Positions 1 to 8,090 are shown, numbered from the stretch's first letter. The stretch: 64,000 bases of DNA from Burkholderiales bacterium (GCA_021732385.1 JAKFVA010000022.1:1-64000); one strand, 5' to 3'. Numbers and translations are program-made. The notes: generated by a model not told the origin, from the letters alone.

Positions 1-120
1 TTGTACGACGCTGGCGTGGAACCAAGCTCGTCAACGCCCGAGGCGATGTCTGAATACATGGTCAAGGAAATGGCTCGCTGGGGCAAAGTCGTCAAGGACA
101 TCGGCATCAAGCTGGAGTAA
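1..120 (+). CDS. C-terminal end of a Bug-family (TctC-like) periplasmic solute receptor, cut by the window edge
   Basis: Only the last 39 codons are present; the reading frame is open from the first base to the TAA. The visible residues (an Ala-Gly-Val-Glu-Pro stretch, then Trp-Gly-Lys-Val-Val-Lys-Asp and a final Lys-Leu-Glu) match the C-terminal signature of Bug/TctC receptors. The complete Bug receptor at 1308-2294 ends in the same style (KWAKVIRDAGVTLE). Such proteins capture small organic acids in the periplasm, often for tripartite tricarboxylate carriers and sometimes as orphans. Ligand and start lie outside the window. Confidence 0.8.
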   Translation: MYDAGVEPSSSTPEAMSEYMVKEMARWGKVVKDIGIKLE

Positions 121-140
121 GGCCTCCCGGAAAGAAGGCC
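121..140 (+). terminator. Weak hairpin after the Bug receptor tail
   Basis: GGCCT (121-125) and AGGCC (136-140) are complementary across a 10-nt loop directly after the stop codon, followed by GATAAAAATC. The stem is short and there is no clean U-tract, so a terminator role is only plausible. Confidence 0.3.
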
Positions 141-251
141 GATAAAAATCACTCGGCATCAATCGCGTGCAGGCTTGGGGAATTTGCCGGCCCTTTTTGG
201 CTGCATCGCTCGGGGCGTGGCTGATCTGTAAAAGTAAAATAATGCGCACTC

Positions 252-650
252 ATGACGCATGCAATTTCCGGCATAACGGCCGCTACGCAACACTGGGTTG
301 ACGCCTTTAACGCGGGCGACCCTGCCAGGCTTTGCGCGCTCTACCACGCCAGCGCTGTGCTGTGGGGCACTACCGCCCAGGCACTAATTACCACGCCGCA
401 AGGTGTGCGGCAGTATTTTGAGCGTCACTGCGTGGCTGAATCACCGCTGAAGGTGACACTGACAGATCAACAGGTCAGGGTCTATGGCGACACCGCTATC
501 AACACCGGCAGCTACACGCTGGCCGCAGCGGTGCAGGGCCAGCAGCGCGCACTACCCGCACGCTTTAGCTTTACCTACTGCAAAGTGGCCAGTGGCTGGC
601 TGATTGTGGACCACCACTCGTCTTTCGTCCCCGCAGCGCAAGTGCTTTAA
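252..650 (+). CDS. SnoaL-like / DUF4440 (NTF2-fold) small protein
   Basis: A 132-residue single-domain protein. The N-terminal helix holds a W-V-D-A-F-N-A-G-D motif, followed by 'LYHASAVLWGT' and a C-terminal 'YCKVASGWLIVDHHSSFVP'. This is the usual pattern of NTF2-fold SnoaL/DUF4440 proteins of the SgcJ/EcaC type, in which a cone-shaped sheet forms a hydrophobic pocket. Members include isomerases, hydrolases and ligand binders, so no reaction can be assigned. No signal peptide is evident. The ATG lies 12 bases after a TAAAAT box (235-240) with no convincing Shine-Dalgarno sequence, so the leader may be very short. Its 3' end overlaps the convergent EVE gene by 4 bp. Confidence 0.7.
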   Translation: MTHAISGITAATQHWVDAFNAGDPARLCALYHASAVLWGTTAQALITTPQGVRQYFERHCVAESPLKVTLTDQQVRVYGDTAINTGSYTLAAAVQGQQRALPARFSFTYCKVASGWLIVDHHSSFVPAAQVL

Positions 651-1120
651 GACGCTGGCTTGCCCAGCAGCTTGAGAATCGCCTGCCAATGCGCAGGCTC
701 CACTGGCGTGATGGACAAGCGGTTGCCTTTGCGCAGCACCACCAGGTCTTTCAAGGCGGCATGGGCGCGCAGCTCGGGCAGGGAGAGGTTGCGCGTCTTG
801 TGCAGCACCTGAATATCCACCAGCAGCCAGCGCGGCGACTCGGGTTTGGAGGCTGCGTCAAAGTAGGGTGATTGGGTGTCAAACTGCGTGGGGTCGGGGT
901 AGGGCGCTGATGCCACCCGCGCAATGCCCACAATGCCGGGCTCGGCGCAACTGGAGTGGTAGAACAGCACGCCATCGCCCACGCGCATGGCATCGCGCAT
1001 GAAGTTGCGCGCCTGGTAGTTACGCACGCCGACCCAGGGCACGCTGGCGTTGGGGGCCGCCAGCGCATCGTCTACTGAGCATTCGGTGGGCTCGGATTTC
1101 ATGAGCCAGTGGCTTGTCAT
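647..1120 (-). CDS. EVE domain-containing protein
   Basis: A protein of 157 residues reading MTSHWLMKSEP at its start and 'GVRNYQARNFMRDAMRVGDGVLFYHS' further on. This is the EVE (PUA-like) fold signature, with W-x-x-K-S-E-P at the N-terminus and the conserved R-N-Y-Q-A-R-N loop. EVE domains bind modified bases in DNA or RNA and occur in housekeeping proteins and in modification-dependent defence. Here the gene stands alone with no nuclease or methylase neighbour, which suggests the housekeeping type. I use the internal Met at 1120 because the frame upstream (to 1156) adds residues unlike the family. Confidence 0.85.
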   Translation of the reverse strand: MTSHWLMKSEPTECSVDDALAAPNASVPWVGVRNYQARNFMRDAMRVGDGVLFYHSSCAEPGIVGIARVASAPYPDPTQFDTQSPYFDAASKPESPRWLLVDIQVLHKTRNLSLPELRAHAALKDLVVLRKGNRLSITPVEPAHWQAILKLLGKPAS

Positions 1121-1307
1121 CGGTTGGCTATGTGGCGTATTTTTAACAACAAACACAGCTTAGCCGACGCAACGCGACAGGCCAAGCAACCGTTTGCACG
1201 GCTCGTACGGTCATGTGGCGAGACGAATGACGCCTCTGGCGGGAAAACACCGAGCGCTGACTGTCCTGTGCAACTCCAGAATGCACGCATCCTATTGGAG
1301 TTGTTTC

Positions 1308-2294
1308 ATGTCCCAAGCCGCCCTGTCTCGCCGCCGTTTCACCCAAGTCGCCGCAGGTACCGCCGCCAGCATCAGCTTGCCGCTGCTGGCGCAATCGCCC
1401 TGGCCGAACAAGCCGATTCGCCTGATCGTGCCGTACACGCCGGGTGGCTTTACCGATCAAATCGCGCGGATTGTGCAGGTGGGTTTGCAAAACCGTTTGC
1501 AGCAAACCGTGCTGGTGGACAACAAGCCCGGTGCCAACAGCATCATTGGCGTTGACGCGCTGGCCAAAGCTCCGGCTGATGGCAGCACCTTTGCGGTGGT
1601 GATTGCTGCCTATGCCGCCAACACCACGCTCTACCCTAAGCTGCCGTACGACCCGCGCAAAGACCTCACCGGCGTGTCGTTGATAGGTGTGTCGCCCCTG
1701 CTGGCAGCCATTAACAACGACGCGCCTTTCAAAACCGCGCGCGAGATGATTGACTATGCCCGCCGCTTCCCCGGCAAAGTCAGCTTTGGCTCATCAGGCA
1801 ACGGCTCTGCCGCGCACCTGACCACGGAGCTACTCAAGGCCATCACCAAAACCTACATGGTGCACATCCCGTACCGTGGCGCAGCCCCGGCCTTGACGGA
1901 TTTGCTGGGGGGGCAGATTCAGTTGTTTTTTGATGCCGCTACCGGCCTGATTAACCAGGGCAAACAAGGCAAGGTGCGGCTGATTGGCGTTTCGCATGAC
2001 CAGCGCCTGCCGGCTTCGCCCGACACACCCACGTTTATTGAACAAGGTTTTGCCGGTTTTACCGGCAGCACTTGGGCCGGCCTGCTGGCCCCAAAAGCCA
2101 CGCCATCCGAGATTGTGCAGCGCCTGTCGCAAGAGGTCAGCGCGATTGTGCGCAGCGACGAAATCCGCGCCCGCTTTGCCGCCATGGGCACGTTTGCCAA
2201 TGGCAGCACACCGGCCGAATTTGATGCCTTTATCGCCCAGGAAACCAGCAAGTGGGCCAAAGTGATTCGGGACGCCGGTGTCACGCTTGAATAG
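1308..2294 (+). CDS. Bug-family tripartite tricarboxylate transporter substrate-binding protein
   Basis: A 328-residue secreted receptor. The N-terminus (LSRRRFTQVAAGTAAS, then Leu-Ala-Gln) is a twin-arginine-like signal with probable cleavage near LLAQS. The mature part opens with 'WPNKPIRLIVPYTPGG', the hallmark Bug motif, and later has 'GVSHDQRLPASPDTPTFIEQGF'. The start at 1308 is preceded by TTGGAG at 1295-1300; longer in-frame extensions upstream lack a family-like N-terminus. The Bug fold clamps carboxylated ligands between two lobes. No membrane TctAB partner is next to it, so it is probably one of the many orphan Bug receptors of Burkholderiales. Confidence 0.9.
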   Translation: MSQAALSRRRFTQVAAGTAASISLPLLAQSPWPNKPIRLIVPYTPGGFTDQIARIVQVGLQNRLQQTVLVDNKPGANSIIGVDALAKAPADGSTFAVVIAAYAANTTLYPKLPYDPRKDLTGVSLIGVSPLLAAINNDAPFKTAREMIDYARRFPGKVSFGSSGNGSAAHLTTELLKAITKTYMVHIPYRGAAPALTDLLGGQIQLFFDAATGLINQGKQGKVRLIGVSHDQRLPASPDTPTFIEQGFAGFTGSTWAGLLAPKATPSEIVQRLSQEVSAIVRSDEIRARFAAMGTFANGSTPAEFDAFIAQETSKWAKVIRDAGVTLE

Positions 2295-2361
2295 TCGCCA
2301 CGGCGCTTGACAGGCCGCGCTTGCAAGCGCTGGCAGCAACAACCGATTCAAGGCAAACACC

Positions 2362-3351
2362 ATGTCCAAAGCACAAGTCATCCACCAGCTCGGCGCACCC
2401 GATGTCATGCAATGGCAAGACTGGCCGGTGCCCGACCCGGCTGCGGGCGAGGTACGCTTGCGCCATACCGCCGTGGGGGTGAATTTTGCCGACACCTATC
2501 ACCGGGGCGGCATTTCGCATCCCTGGCCGGTGCCAGCTTGCCCGGTGGTGATCGGCTTTGAAGGCGTTGGCATTGTGCAGGGGGTGGGTGCTGGTGTGAC
2601 GCAGTTCAAAACCGGTGACCGCGTGGCCTATGGCATTCCGCCATTGGGCAGCTACAGCGAGCAGCGCAACTACCCGGCAGACAAGCTGCTGCACCTGCCG
2701 CCCGGGCTGGCAGAGCGCGACGTGGCGGCGCTTTTGATGAAGGGCATGACCGCGCATTACCTGCTGCACCGCACCTACCCGGTTCAGCCCGGCGACACCA
2801 TCTTGGTTCATGCGGCGGCTGGCGGCATGGGGCTGATTTTGTGCCAGTGGGCCAAGGCCCTGGGCGCGACCATTGTGGGCACGGTCAGCACCGAGGAGAA
2901 GGCCGAATTGGCACGCGCAGCGGGATGCGACTACCCGGTGGTGCGTTCAAGAGAAGATTTTGTGGCCAAAGTACGCGAAGTCACCGACGGCGAGGGCGCA
3001 GCCGTGGTCTATGAAGCCATTGGCAAGGAAACGCTGCAACGCTCACTTGACAGCCTGCGGCCAATGGGCATGTGCGCCGCCTACGGCCATGTCTCAGGCC
3101 CGCCTGACCCGATTGATGTGATTCAGGATTTGGGCCGCCGTGGTTCGCTTTTCATCACCCGACCGGCCATCATGCATTACGTGGCCAAGCGCGCTGATTT
3201 GGAGCGCACGGCTGGCGCTTTGTTCAAGGCCATTGGCGATGGCATCCTGGACGCCAATATCCACCATGAATTTGCCTTAAAAGATGCTGTCAGGGCGCAT
3301 CAGGCACTGGCCAGCGGCGCGACGCAAGGGGCCATGGTGCTGTTGCCCTGA
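2362..3351 (+). CDS. NADPH:quinone oxidoreductase family protein (zeta-crystallin-like MDR)
   Basis: A 329-residue zinc-free medium-chain dehydrogenase/reductase. It has an N-terminal GroES-like domain ('GVNFADTYHRGG', 'GFEGVGIVQGVGAGVTQFKTGDRVAY') and a Rossmann domain with the nucleotide loop 'VHAAAGGMGLILCQWAKALGA'. The order and spacing match Qor/zeta-crystallin, which transfers hydride from NADPH to quinones or electrophilic enones. Zinc-binding cysteines are absent, as expected. It lies 67 bp after the Bug receptor on the same strand and may be co-transcribed, but the functional link is unknown. Confidence 0.88.
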   Translation: MSKAQVIHQLGAPDVMQWQDWPVPDPAAGEVRLRHTAVGVNFADTYHRGGISHPWPVPACPVVIGFEGVGIVQGVGAGVTQFKTGDRVAYGIPPLGSYSEQRNYPADKLLHLPPGLAERDVAALLMKGMTAHYLLHRTYPVQPGDTILVHAAAGGMGLILCQWAKALGATIVGTVSTEEKAELARAAGCDYPVVRSREDFVAKVREVTDGEGAAVVYEAIGKETLQRSLDSLRPMGMCAAYGHVSGPPDPIDVIQDLGRRGSLFITRPAIMHYVAKRADLERTAGALFKAIGDGILDANIHHEFALKDAVRAHQALASGATQGAMVLLP

Positions 3352-3410
3352 GCGCTACACTGCCCCTGCAACCCACTGCATCCACTTGGTGATGCGCCGC
3401 CCACATAAAT

Positions 3411-4289
3411 ATGCTGCCCCGACACAAACCCAACCCCATCCCCGCGATTCATCCCCTGCCTGAATATAAAGCGACAGGTGCGCGCAAGGCGGTCTATGAA
3501 GACACCAAGGCCGTGTTGGGCGTGCCGTGGATGGGCGTGGTCACCATGGCTTTCTCGCACTACCCCAGCTTTTACCAAACGCTATGGTCGGGGGTGCGCC
3601 CGCTCTGCCAAAGCCGGGCGTTTGGCGATGCCTGCCTGCGATTGCGTGCCTTCACCGAGGCGCAAGCAGCTGACTTTCCTCTGGCCGACCTGCAACCCGC
3701 CTTGCGTAGCCAGGGGTATGCCGAACGCGAGCTTGACGATATCCGCGCCATCATCGAGGTGTTTTCAGTTGGCAACATGCCCTATTTGCTGCTGGCAACA
3801 CTGGCACGGCTGCTGTTGCAGGGCAATGAGATGGGTGGGCCGGTGTCGCCCGGAGCTGCCCAGGTAATGGCCGGCATGACCCCGGTAGTTGAGCGGCGTC
3901 TGATTTTGCTCGAACGCCACCATGCTGACGCGCCGACCAGAGCGGTCTATGACGATATCCAAGCAACTCTGGGTCTGCCGTTGATTAATACCGACTACCG
4001 GGCGCTGGCCCGTTGGCCCAGTTACTTTGCCGCTGCCTGGGGCAATCTCAAACCCGTGATTCTTGGCAACGATTACCCGCAACGGGCCGAGGCCATCCAT
4101 TATGAGGCTGTGCGCTTGGCGCTGGCGCTGCCCAATCCCGGCGGCCTGCGCTCAGCTGCGCTGCAAAGCGCCGCGCTGGCAGACGCCCCCAAGGGCGAGG
4201 TCGATTCGGTGGTGGGGCTGTTTCAGTGGCTACTGCCGGGTCTGGTGGCCAATGTGGCGGGCTTTCAGCGCCAGATCAAGCCAAGTTAG
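3411..4289 (+). CDS. DehI-family 2-haloacid dehalogenase homologue
   Basis: A 292-residue protein with an internal pseudo-duplication. Residues 27-68 (AVYEDTKAVLGVPWMG...YPSFYQTLWSGVRP) align by eye with residues 178-219 (AVYDDIQATLGLPLIN...WPSYFAAAWGNLKP). This tandem architecture is characteristic of DehI dehalogenases, which remove halide from D- and L-2-haloalkanoic acids by direct attack of water. In DehI the catalytic Asp lies in the second repeat; here Asp195 in 'INTDYRAL' sits at the equivalent place, and Asn122 in 'GNMPYLL' may match the substrate-site Asn. Other proteins of this family have no shown dehalogenase activity, so substrate is unproven. Its 3' end overlaps the convergent peptidase gene by 4 bp. 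Confidence 0.75.
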   Translation: MLPRHKPNPIPAIHPLPEYKATGARKAVYEDTKAVLGVPWMGVVTMAFSHYPSFYQTLWSGVRPLCQSRAFGDACLRLRAFTEAQAADFPLADLQPALRSQGYAERELDDIRAIIEVFSVGNMPYLLLATLARLLLQGNEMGGPVSPGAAQVMAGMTPVVERRLILLERHHADAPTRAVYDDIQATLGLPLINTDYRALARWPSYFAAAWGNLKPVILGNDYPQRAEAIHYEAVRLALALPNPGGLRSAALQSAALADAPKGEVDSVVGLFQWLLPGLVANVAGFQRQIKPS

Positions 4290-4915
4290 GGGCAACCTGG
4301 GGCCGCATCAAATCCAGCGGCGTTGGCGTTACTGGTACATAGGGCTGGACCGTTGCTTGCTGCGCTGCCAGGTGCTGGTACCAGCAAGGCCACACGGCGC
4401 GCACCGTCGAAGCGGTTGCGCCAGTAGCCCACGCCCATGTCTTCCACCCGTACCTGTGCGCCGGGTTTGGGCGAGTGGACAAACTTGCCGTCGCCCACGT
4501 AAATACCGACATGGCTGAAGGTGCGCCGCAAGGTGTTGAAAAACACGAGATCACCGGGTTGCAACTCGGCTTTGTCTATGGTTTGGGTGGCGGCGGCTTG
4601 CTGTTCGGCACGGCGCGGCAGCAGCAGGCCCAGGGTTTGCGCGTACATGGCGTGAACAAAGCCGCTGCAATCAAAGCCGGTCTCGGCTGAACTGCCGCCG
4701 CGTTTGTAGGGCATGCCCATAAAGCCCATGGCGGTAAATACCAGCTCCGAGGCCTTGTGCGCCACCGATTGACGCACCTGGTTAAGCTGGCCCAACAAGC
4801 CTTTTTCAGCCAGCAGGCTGTCCAGATCGTCATTGGTCGTGGGTGCCGGGTTGGCGTGCAAACTGCCCGCCAAACACAGGCTGAGCACAAAAACAAACGC
4901 GGCTGATTTCAACAT
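4286..4915 (-). CDS. NlpC/P60 (C40) peptidoglycan endopeptidase, secreted
   Basis: A 209-residue protein with a cleavable signal peptide (residues 1-21, ending Leu-His-Ala-Asn) and a C-terminal NlpC/P60 domain. The catalytic Cys lies in 'GFDCSGFVHAMYAQ', the His in 'RTFSHVGIYVGDGKFVHS', and 'MPYKRGGSS' is the usual substrate-side motif. Such enzymes cleave gamma-D-glutamyl-diaminopimelate or related links in periplasmic murein. The gene is divergent from acuR. Its ATG begins 6 nt after a good -10 box with no room for a Shine-Dalgarno, so the message may be leaderless. Confidence 0.88.
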   Translation of the reverse strand: MLKSAAFVFVLSLCLAGSLHANPAPTTNDDLDSLLAEKGLLGQLNQVRQSVAHKASELVFTAMGFMGMPYKRGGSSAETGFDCSGFVHAMYAQTLGLLLPRRAEQQAAATQTIDKAELQPGDLVFFNTLRRTFSHVGIYVGDGKFVHSPKPGAQVRVEDMGVGYWRNRFDGARRVALLVPAPGSAASNGPALCTSNANAAGFDAAPGCP

Positions 4916-4921
4916 GCATGC

Positions 4922-4950
4922 AGATTAGGGGGCAATAGCTTATAAGTCAA
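4922..4950 (-). promoter_or_regulatory. Sigma-70-type promoter for the NlpC/P60 gene
   Basis: Read on the minus strand, TTGACT (4950-4945) and TAATCT (4927-4922) are separated by exactly 17 bp. The start codon lies at 4915-4913, 6 nt past the -10 box, so transcription should begin on or next to the ATG. The TTATAAGT octamer occurs at 4940-4947 (inside the spacer) and again at 4963-4970, 23 bp away, a possible regulator site. Confidence 0.5.
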
Positions 4951-5074
4951 GTGAGGTTGTGTTTATAAGTGCTTGTTTTTATTGAAAACATACCCAAACT
5001 GTTGTGTAAATCTGGTCTTTCAAAGCATCTGGTGCTGTGATTTGAAGGATTTATTGCCATCAAAGCCAATTCTG

Positions 5075-5089
5075 TAGACGACCAGTCTA
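5075..5089. promoter_or_regulatory. Probable AcuR operator
   Basis: A perfect inverted repeat, TAGAC-GACCA-GTCTA, lies 11 bp upstream of the acuR GTG. It abuts and overlaps a -10-like TATTAT at 5088-5093, so a bound repressor would block polymerase. Spacing and symmetry are typical of TetR-family operators. Autoregulation of acuR (and acuI by read-through) is inferred. Confidence 0.5.
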
Positions 5090-5100
5090 TTATCTGTCCC

Positions 5101-5808
5101 GTGGCTAAACCTTCTAAACCCCGGCGTTCTTTATCTTCTGCTGGCTTGGATGCGGCGGCCAGCGAAAGTGCTGCCGCTGCCCTGCCTGAAGCCGTGCCAC
5201 GGCCAGTTGCCGCCGTACCCCAGCGCAGCCGCAAGCAGCGCACCCAAGCGCGTGACGCAACCCGCGACACGCTGGTTCGCACCGGCTTGACGCTGGTGCT
5301 CGAGCGCGGCTGGTCGGCCACCAGCGTCGATGCGGTGCTGGCGCAATGCGGTGTGCCCAAAGGCTCGTTCTACCACTATTTCAAGAGCAAAGACGAGTTT
5401 GGTTTTGCCGTGCTAGACAGTTACCAAAGCTACTTTCTCAAGCGGCTCAACCAGTGGTTTGGCGCACCGTCTGACAAGCTCAGACTGTCAGAGCGCTTTG
5501 CCGGTTTTCTGGCCGATTCCGAGGCGGGTGTGCTGCGCTATGAATTCCGCCGCGGCTGCCTGATTGGTGCGCTGGGCCAGGAGGTGGCCAGCCTGCACAA
5601 TGAATTTCGCCTGCGGCTGGAGAAAAGCCTGGCCCAGTGGGACGACGTGCTGGCGCGTTGCCTGGCGCGCAGCGGCATCCAGGGCGACTGCCATTTGCTG
5701 GCGCACGCGTTTTGGGCTGGCTGGGAGGGCGCGGTGTTGCGCGCCATGCTCAGCCACGACGTTACCCCGCTGCGCGTGGCCATCAAACGGTTTTTGGCCT
5801 CGCTGTAA
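5101..5808 (+). CDS. acuR: TetR-family regulator, AcuR-like
   Basis: A 235-residue protein with a GTG start. Residues 1-45 are a low-complexity Ala/Pro/Ser extension; the TetR helix-turn-helix follows at about 72-96 ('SVDAVLAQCGVPKGSFYHYF'). The C-terminal ligand domain carries 'EFRRGCLIGALGQE' and 'AFWAGWEGAVLRA', which closely resemble what I recall of Rhodobacter AcuR, the acrylate-responsive repressor of acuI. The next gene downstream is acuI, which supports the call. There is no Shine-Dalgarno before the GTG, and a -10-like TATTAT ends 7 nt upstream, so the mRNA may be leaderless. A start further inside the extension cannot be excluded. Confidence 0.8.
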   Translation: MAKPSKPRRSLSSAGLDAAASESAAAALPEAVPRPVAAVPQRSRKQRTQARDATRDTLVRTGLTLVLERGWSATSVDAVLAQCGVPKGSFYHYFKSKDEFGFAVLDSYQSYFLKRLNQWFGAPSDKLRLSERFAGFLADSEAGVLRYEFRRGCLIGALGQEVASLHNEFRLRLEKSLAQWDDVLARCLARSGIQGDCHLLAHAFWAGWEGAVLRAMLSHDVTPLRVAIKRFLASL

Positions 5809-5815
5809 AAAACCG
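5788..5815 (+). terminator. A/T-rich hairpin at the acuR/acuI junction
   Basis: CGGTTTTT (5788-5795) pairs with AAAAACCG (5808-5815), followed by CTTTTCAATTTTT. It spans the acuR stop codon and is followed by a T-rich stretch, as in an intrinsic terminator or attenuator. The stem is mostly A-T, so strength is doubtful. Confidence 0.3.
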
Positions 5816-5838
5816 CTTTTCAATTTTTAGGAGAGTCC

Positions 5839-6840
5839 ATGTTCAAGGCCTTGCTGCTCGAAAAATCCGATCCCAAACTCACAGGCGAGGCTGCTGGTTT
5901 CAGCGCGTCCATCCAGTCGGTCGACGAGGCCCAGCTGCCCGCTGGCGATGTGCTGGTGCAGGTGCAGTACTCCACCCTCAATTACAAAGACGGCTTGGCC
6001 ATTGCCAACAAAGGCCCGGTGGTGCGTAGCTGGCCCATGGTGGCTGGCATCGACGCTGCGGGCAGCGTGCTCGAATCGACCCACCCGCAGTGGAAGCCGG
6101 GGCAGGCCTTTATTCACAACGGTTGGGGTGTGGGCGAAACCCGCTGGGGCCTGCTGGCTGAAAAAGCCCGCCTGCAAGGCGACTGGCTGGTGCCATTGCC
6201 CGCTGCCTTTACGCCGCGCCAGGCCATGGCTATCGGCACGGCAGGCTATACCGCGATGCTGTGCGTGATGGCGCTGGAGCGCGGTGGCGTGCAGGCCGGG
6301 CAAGGCGAAATTCTGGTGACTGGTGCCACGGGCGGTGTCGGCAGCGTGGCGATTGCGCTGCTGGCCAAACTGGGGTTTGACGTGGTAGCCGCCACCGGCA
6401 AGGCCAGCGAAGCAGGGTACTTGAAATCGCTGGGTGCCAAAAGCATCATTGACCGCGCTGATCTCGCAGCCGCAGGCAAGCCGTTTCAAAAAGAGCGCTG
6501 GGCCGGTGTGGTCGACGCCGTGGGCTCGCACACGCTGGCCAATGCGCTGGCACAAACCCGCTATGGCGGTGTGGTGGCGGCTTGCGGGCTGGCGCAGGGC
6601 ATGGACTTGGCTACCAGTGTCATGCCGTTTATTTTGCGCGACGTCACCCTGGCGGGAGTCGATTCTGTAATGGCCCCGCTTAGCCTGCGGCAACAAGCCT
6701 GGCAGCGGCTGGCGCAAGACCTGGATGTGGCCAAATTGGAATCGATGATTGACGAGGTGCCGCTGGAAGCTGCCATAGCCAAGGCGCACGACTTGATGGC
6801 GGGCAAGGTGCGTGGCCGGGTGGTGGTTCGCATCAACTGA
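5839..6840 (+). CDS. acuI: Acryloyl-CoA reductase (NADPH), AcuI/YhdH family
   Basis: A 333-residue medium-chain reductase beginning MFKALLLEK, with '[21 protein letters not shown]' and the YhdH/AcuI-specific 'GNGWG'-like segment (here '[13 protein letters not shown]'). The nucleotide loop is '[21 protein letters not shown]'. The family reduces toxic acryloyl-CoA to propionyl-CoA with NADPH, protecting cells that meet acrylate, DMSP or 3-hydroxypropionate. A clear AGGAG precedes the ATG. It follows acuR by 30 bp, forming a regulator/detoxifier pair. The propionyl-CoA product would feed odd-chain metabolism; prpE lies elsewhere at 20829-22748. Confidence 0.9.
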   Translation: MFKALLLEKSDPKLTGEAAGFSASIQSVDEAQLPAGDVLVQVQYSTLNYKDGLAIANKGPVVRSWPMVAGIDAAGSVLESTHPQWKPGQAFIHNGWGVGETRWGLLAEKARLQGDWLVPLPAAFTPRQAMAIGTAGYTAMLCVMALERGGVQAGQGEILVTGATGGVGSVAIALLAKLGFDVVAATGKASEAGYLKSLGAKSIIDRADLAAAGKPFQKERWAGVVDAVGSHTLANALAQTRYGGVVAACGLAQGMDLATSVMPFILRDVTLAGVDSVMAPLSLRQQAWQRLAQDLDVAKLESMIDEVPLEAAIAKAHDLMAGKVRGRVVVRIN

Positions 6841-6848
6841 GGTAATTT

Positions 6849-8024
6849 ATGCCAAACAATGCTGCAGTAAAGCTAGGGTGTGTACATACAGCTATGCTAT
6901 TGGTAGCTATTAGCACTGTCGGCAGCCTGCTTTTTACCGGCAGTTTGGCGGCACAAACCTCGGCGCTTAAAACCGAAACAGTGGCCACTGGCCTGGCGCA
7001 TCCCTGGGCCATGGCTTTCTTGCCCGACGGGCGTTTTCTGGTTGCTGAGCGAGCAGGACGGCTGCGCGTGGTGCAGGCCAACGGCCAACTGGGAGCGCCG
7101 GTGCAGGGCTTGCCCGAGGTGGCGGCCAGCGGGCAAGGCGGCCTGCTTGATGTGCTGCTGGATGCCGACTTTGCCCGCAATCGCACCCTTTATTTTTGTT
7201 ATGCGGAACCCGATGCCGACGACGCCGCCCGCAACAGCACGGCACTGGCACGCGCCCGTTTGTCAGCAGACGCCGTGCGGCTGGAAGCCGTGCAAGTCAT
7301 CTTCAGCCAAAAGCCCAAGTACGCCAGCAACCTGCATTTTGGCTGTCGTATCACCGAGGGCCAGACGCAGGGCAAAGTTGACGGTACCCTGTTCCTCGCC
7401 CTGGGCGAGCGCTACCACCGCGCCGCCGACGCGCAAAAACTCGACAACCACCACGGCAAAGTGGTGCGCGTGGGCAAAGACGGCAGCGTGCCCAAGGACA
7501 ACCCGTTTGTTGGCCAAAAAGATGCCTTGCCTGAAATCTGGAGCTATGGCCACCGCAATATGCAGGGCGCCGCGCGCGCGCCTGACGGCGGCTACTGGAC
7601 GCACGAGCATGGCCCCCAGGGCGGCGACGAAATCAATTTGCCGCAAGCCGGGCGCAACTACGGTTGGCCCGTGATTACGTATGGCGAGCAATACGGCGGC
7701 GGCAAGATTGGCGAGGGCCTAACCCAAAAGGCGGGCCTCGAGCAACCGCTGCATCAATGGACACCATCGATTGCGCCTTCGGGCATGGCGTTTTTAAGCA
7801 GCGAGCGCTATGGCAAGGCCTGGCAGGGCAATTTGTTTGTCGGTTCGCTCAAGTTTCAGTACCTGGTGCGGCTGGAAATGGCAGGCGGTAAGGTGCTGCG
7901 TGAACAAAAATTGCTGGCCGAGTTGCGTGAGCGCATCCGCGATGTGCGCCAGGGGCCAGACGGCCTGCTGTATGTGCTGACCGACAGCCCCAAGGGGCGG
8001 CTGATTCGCCTTCTGCCGCCTTGA
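6849..8024 (+). CDS. PQQ-dependent aldose sugar dehydrogenase (YliI/Asd-like, soluble GDH fold)
   Basis: A 391-residue secreted beta-propeller enzyme. A signal peptide occupies about residues 1-35. The mature part begins 'ETVATGLAHPWAMAFLPDGRFLVAERAGRL', the classic entry motif of the glucose/sorbosone dehydrogenase family. It continues with 'WSYGHRNMQGAA', 'WTHEHGPQGGDEIN' and 'GRNYGWPVITYGEQY', which hold the PQQ- and calcium-binding residues in this family. It would oxidise the C1 hydroxyl of aldoses in the periplasm. It starts 8 bp after acuI with a GAGGTAA ribosome site, so it is probably co-transcribed with acuI although no pathway link is obvious. A strong hairpin follows. Confidence 0.88.
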   Translation: MPNNAAVKLGCVHTAMLLVAISTVGSLLFTGSLAAQTSALKTETVATGLAHPWAMAFLPDGRFLVAERAGRLRVVQANGQLGAPVQGLPEVAASGQGGLLDVLLDADFARNRTLYFCYAEPDADDAARNSTALARARLSADAVRLEAVQVIFSQKPKYASNLHFGCRITEGQTQGKVDGTLFLALGERYHRAADAQKLDNHHGKVVRVGKDGSVPKDNPFVGQKDALPEIWSYGHRNMQGAARAPDGGYWTHEHGPQGGDEINLPQAGRNYGWPVITYGEQYGGGKIGEGLTQKAGLEQPLHQWTPSIAPSGMAFLSSERYGKAWQGNLFVGSLKFQYLVRLEMAGGKVLREQKLLAELRERIRDVRQGPDGLLYVLTDSPKGRLIRLLPP

Positions 8025-8041
8025 GTTGCCGCATGTTTGGT

Positions 8042-8073
8042 GCGTGGCAAACGGCGGGGCCCGTTTGCCACGC
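8042..8073. terminator. Strong 13-bp hairpin between the sugar dehydrogenase gene and trhO
   Basis: GCGTGGCAAACGG (8042-8054) is perfectly complementary to CCGTTTGCCACGC (8061-8073) around a CGGGGC loop. It sits 18 bp after the upstream stop codon. There is no U-tract, so it may act as a terminator, an mRNA 3'-end stabiliser or a leader structure for trhO (ATG at 8091). Confidence 0.6.
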
Positions 8074-8090
8074 CCTGCTAAAGTTTGCGT

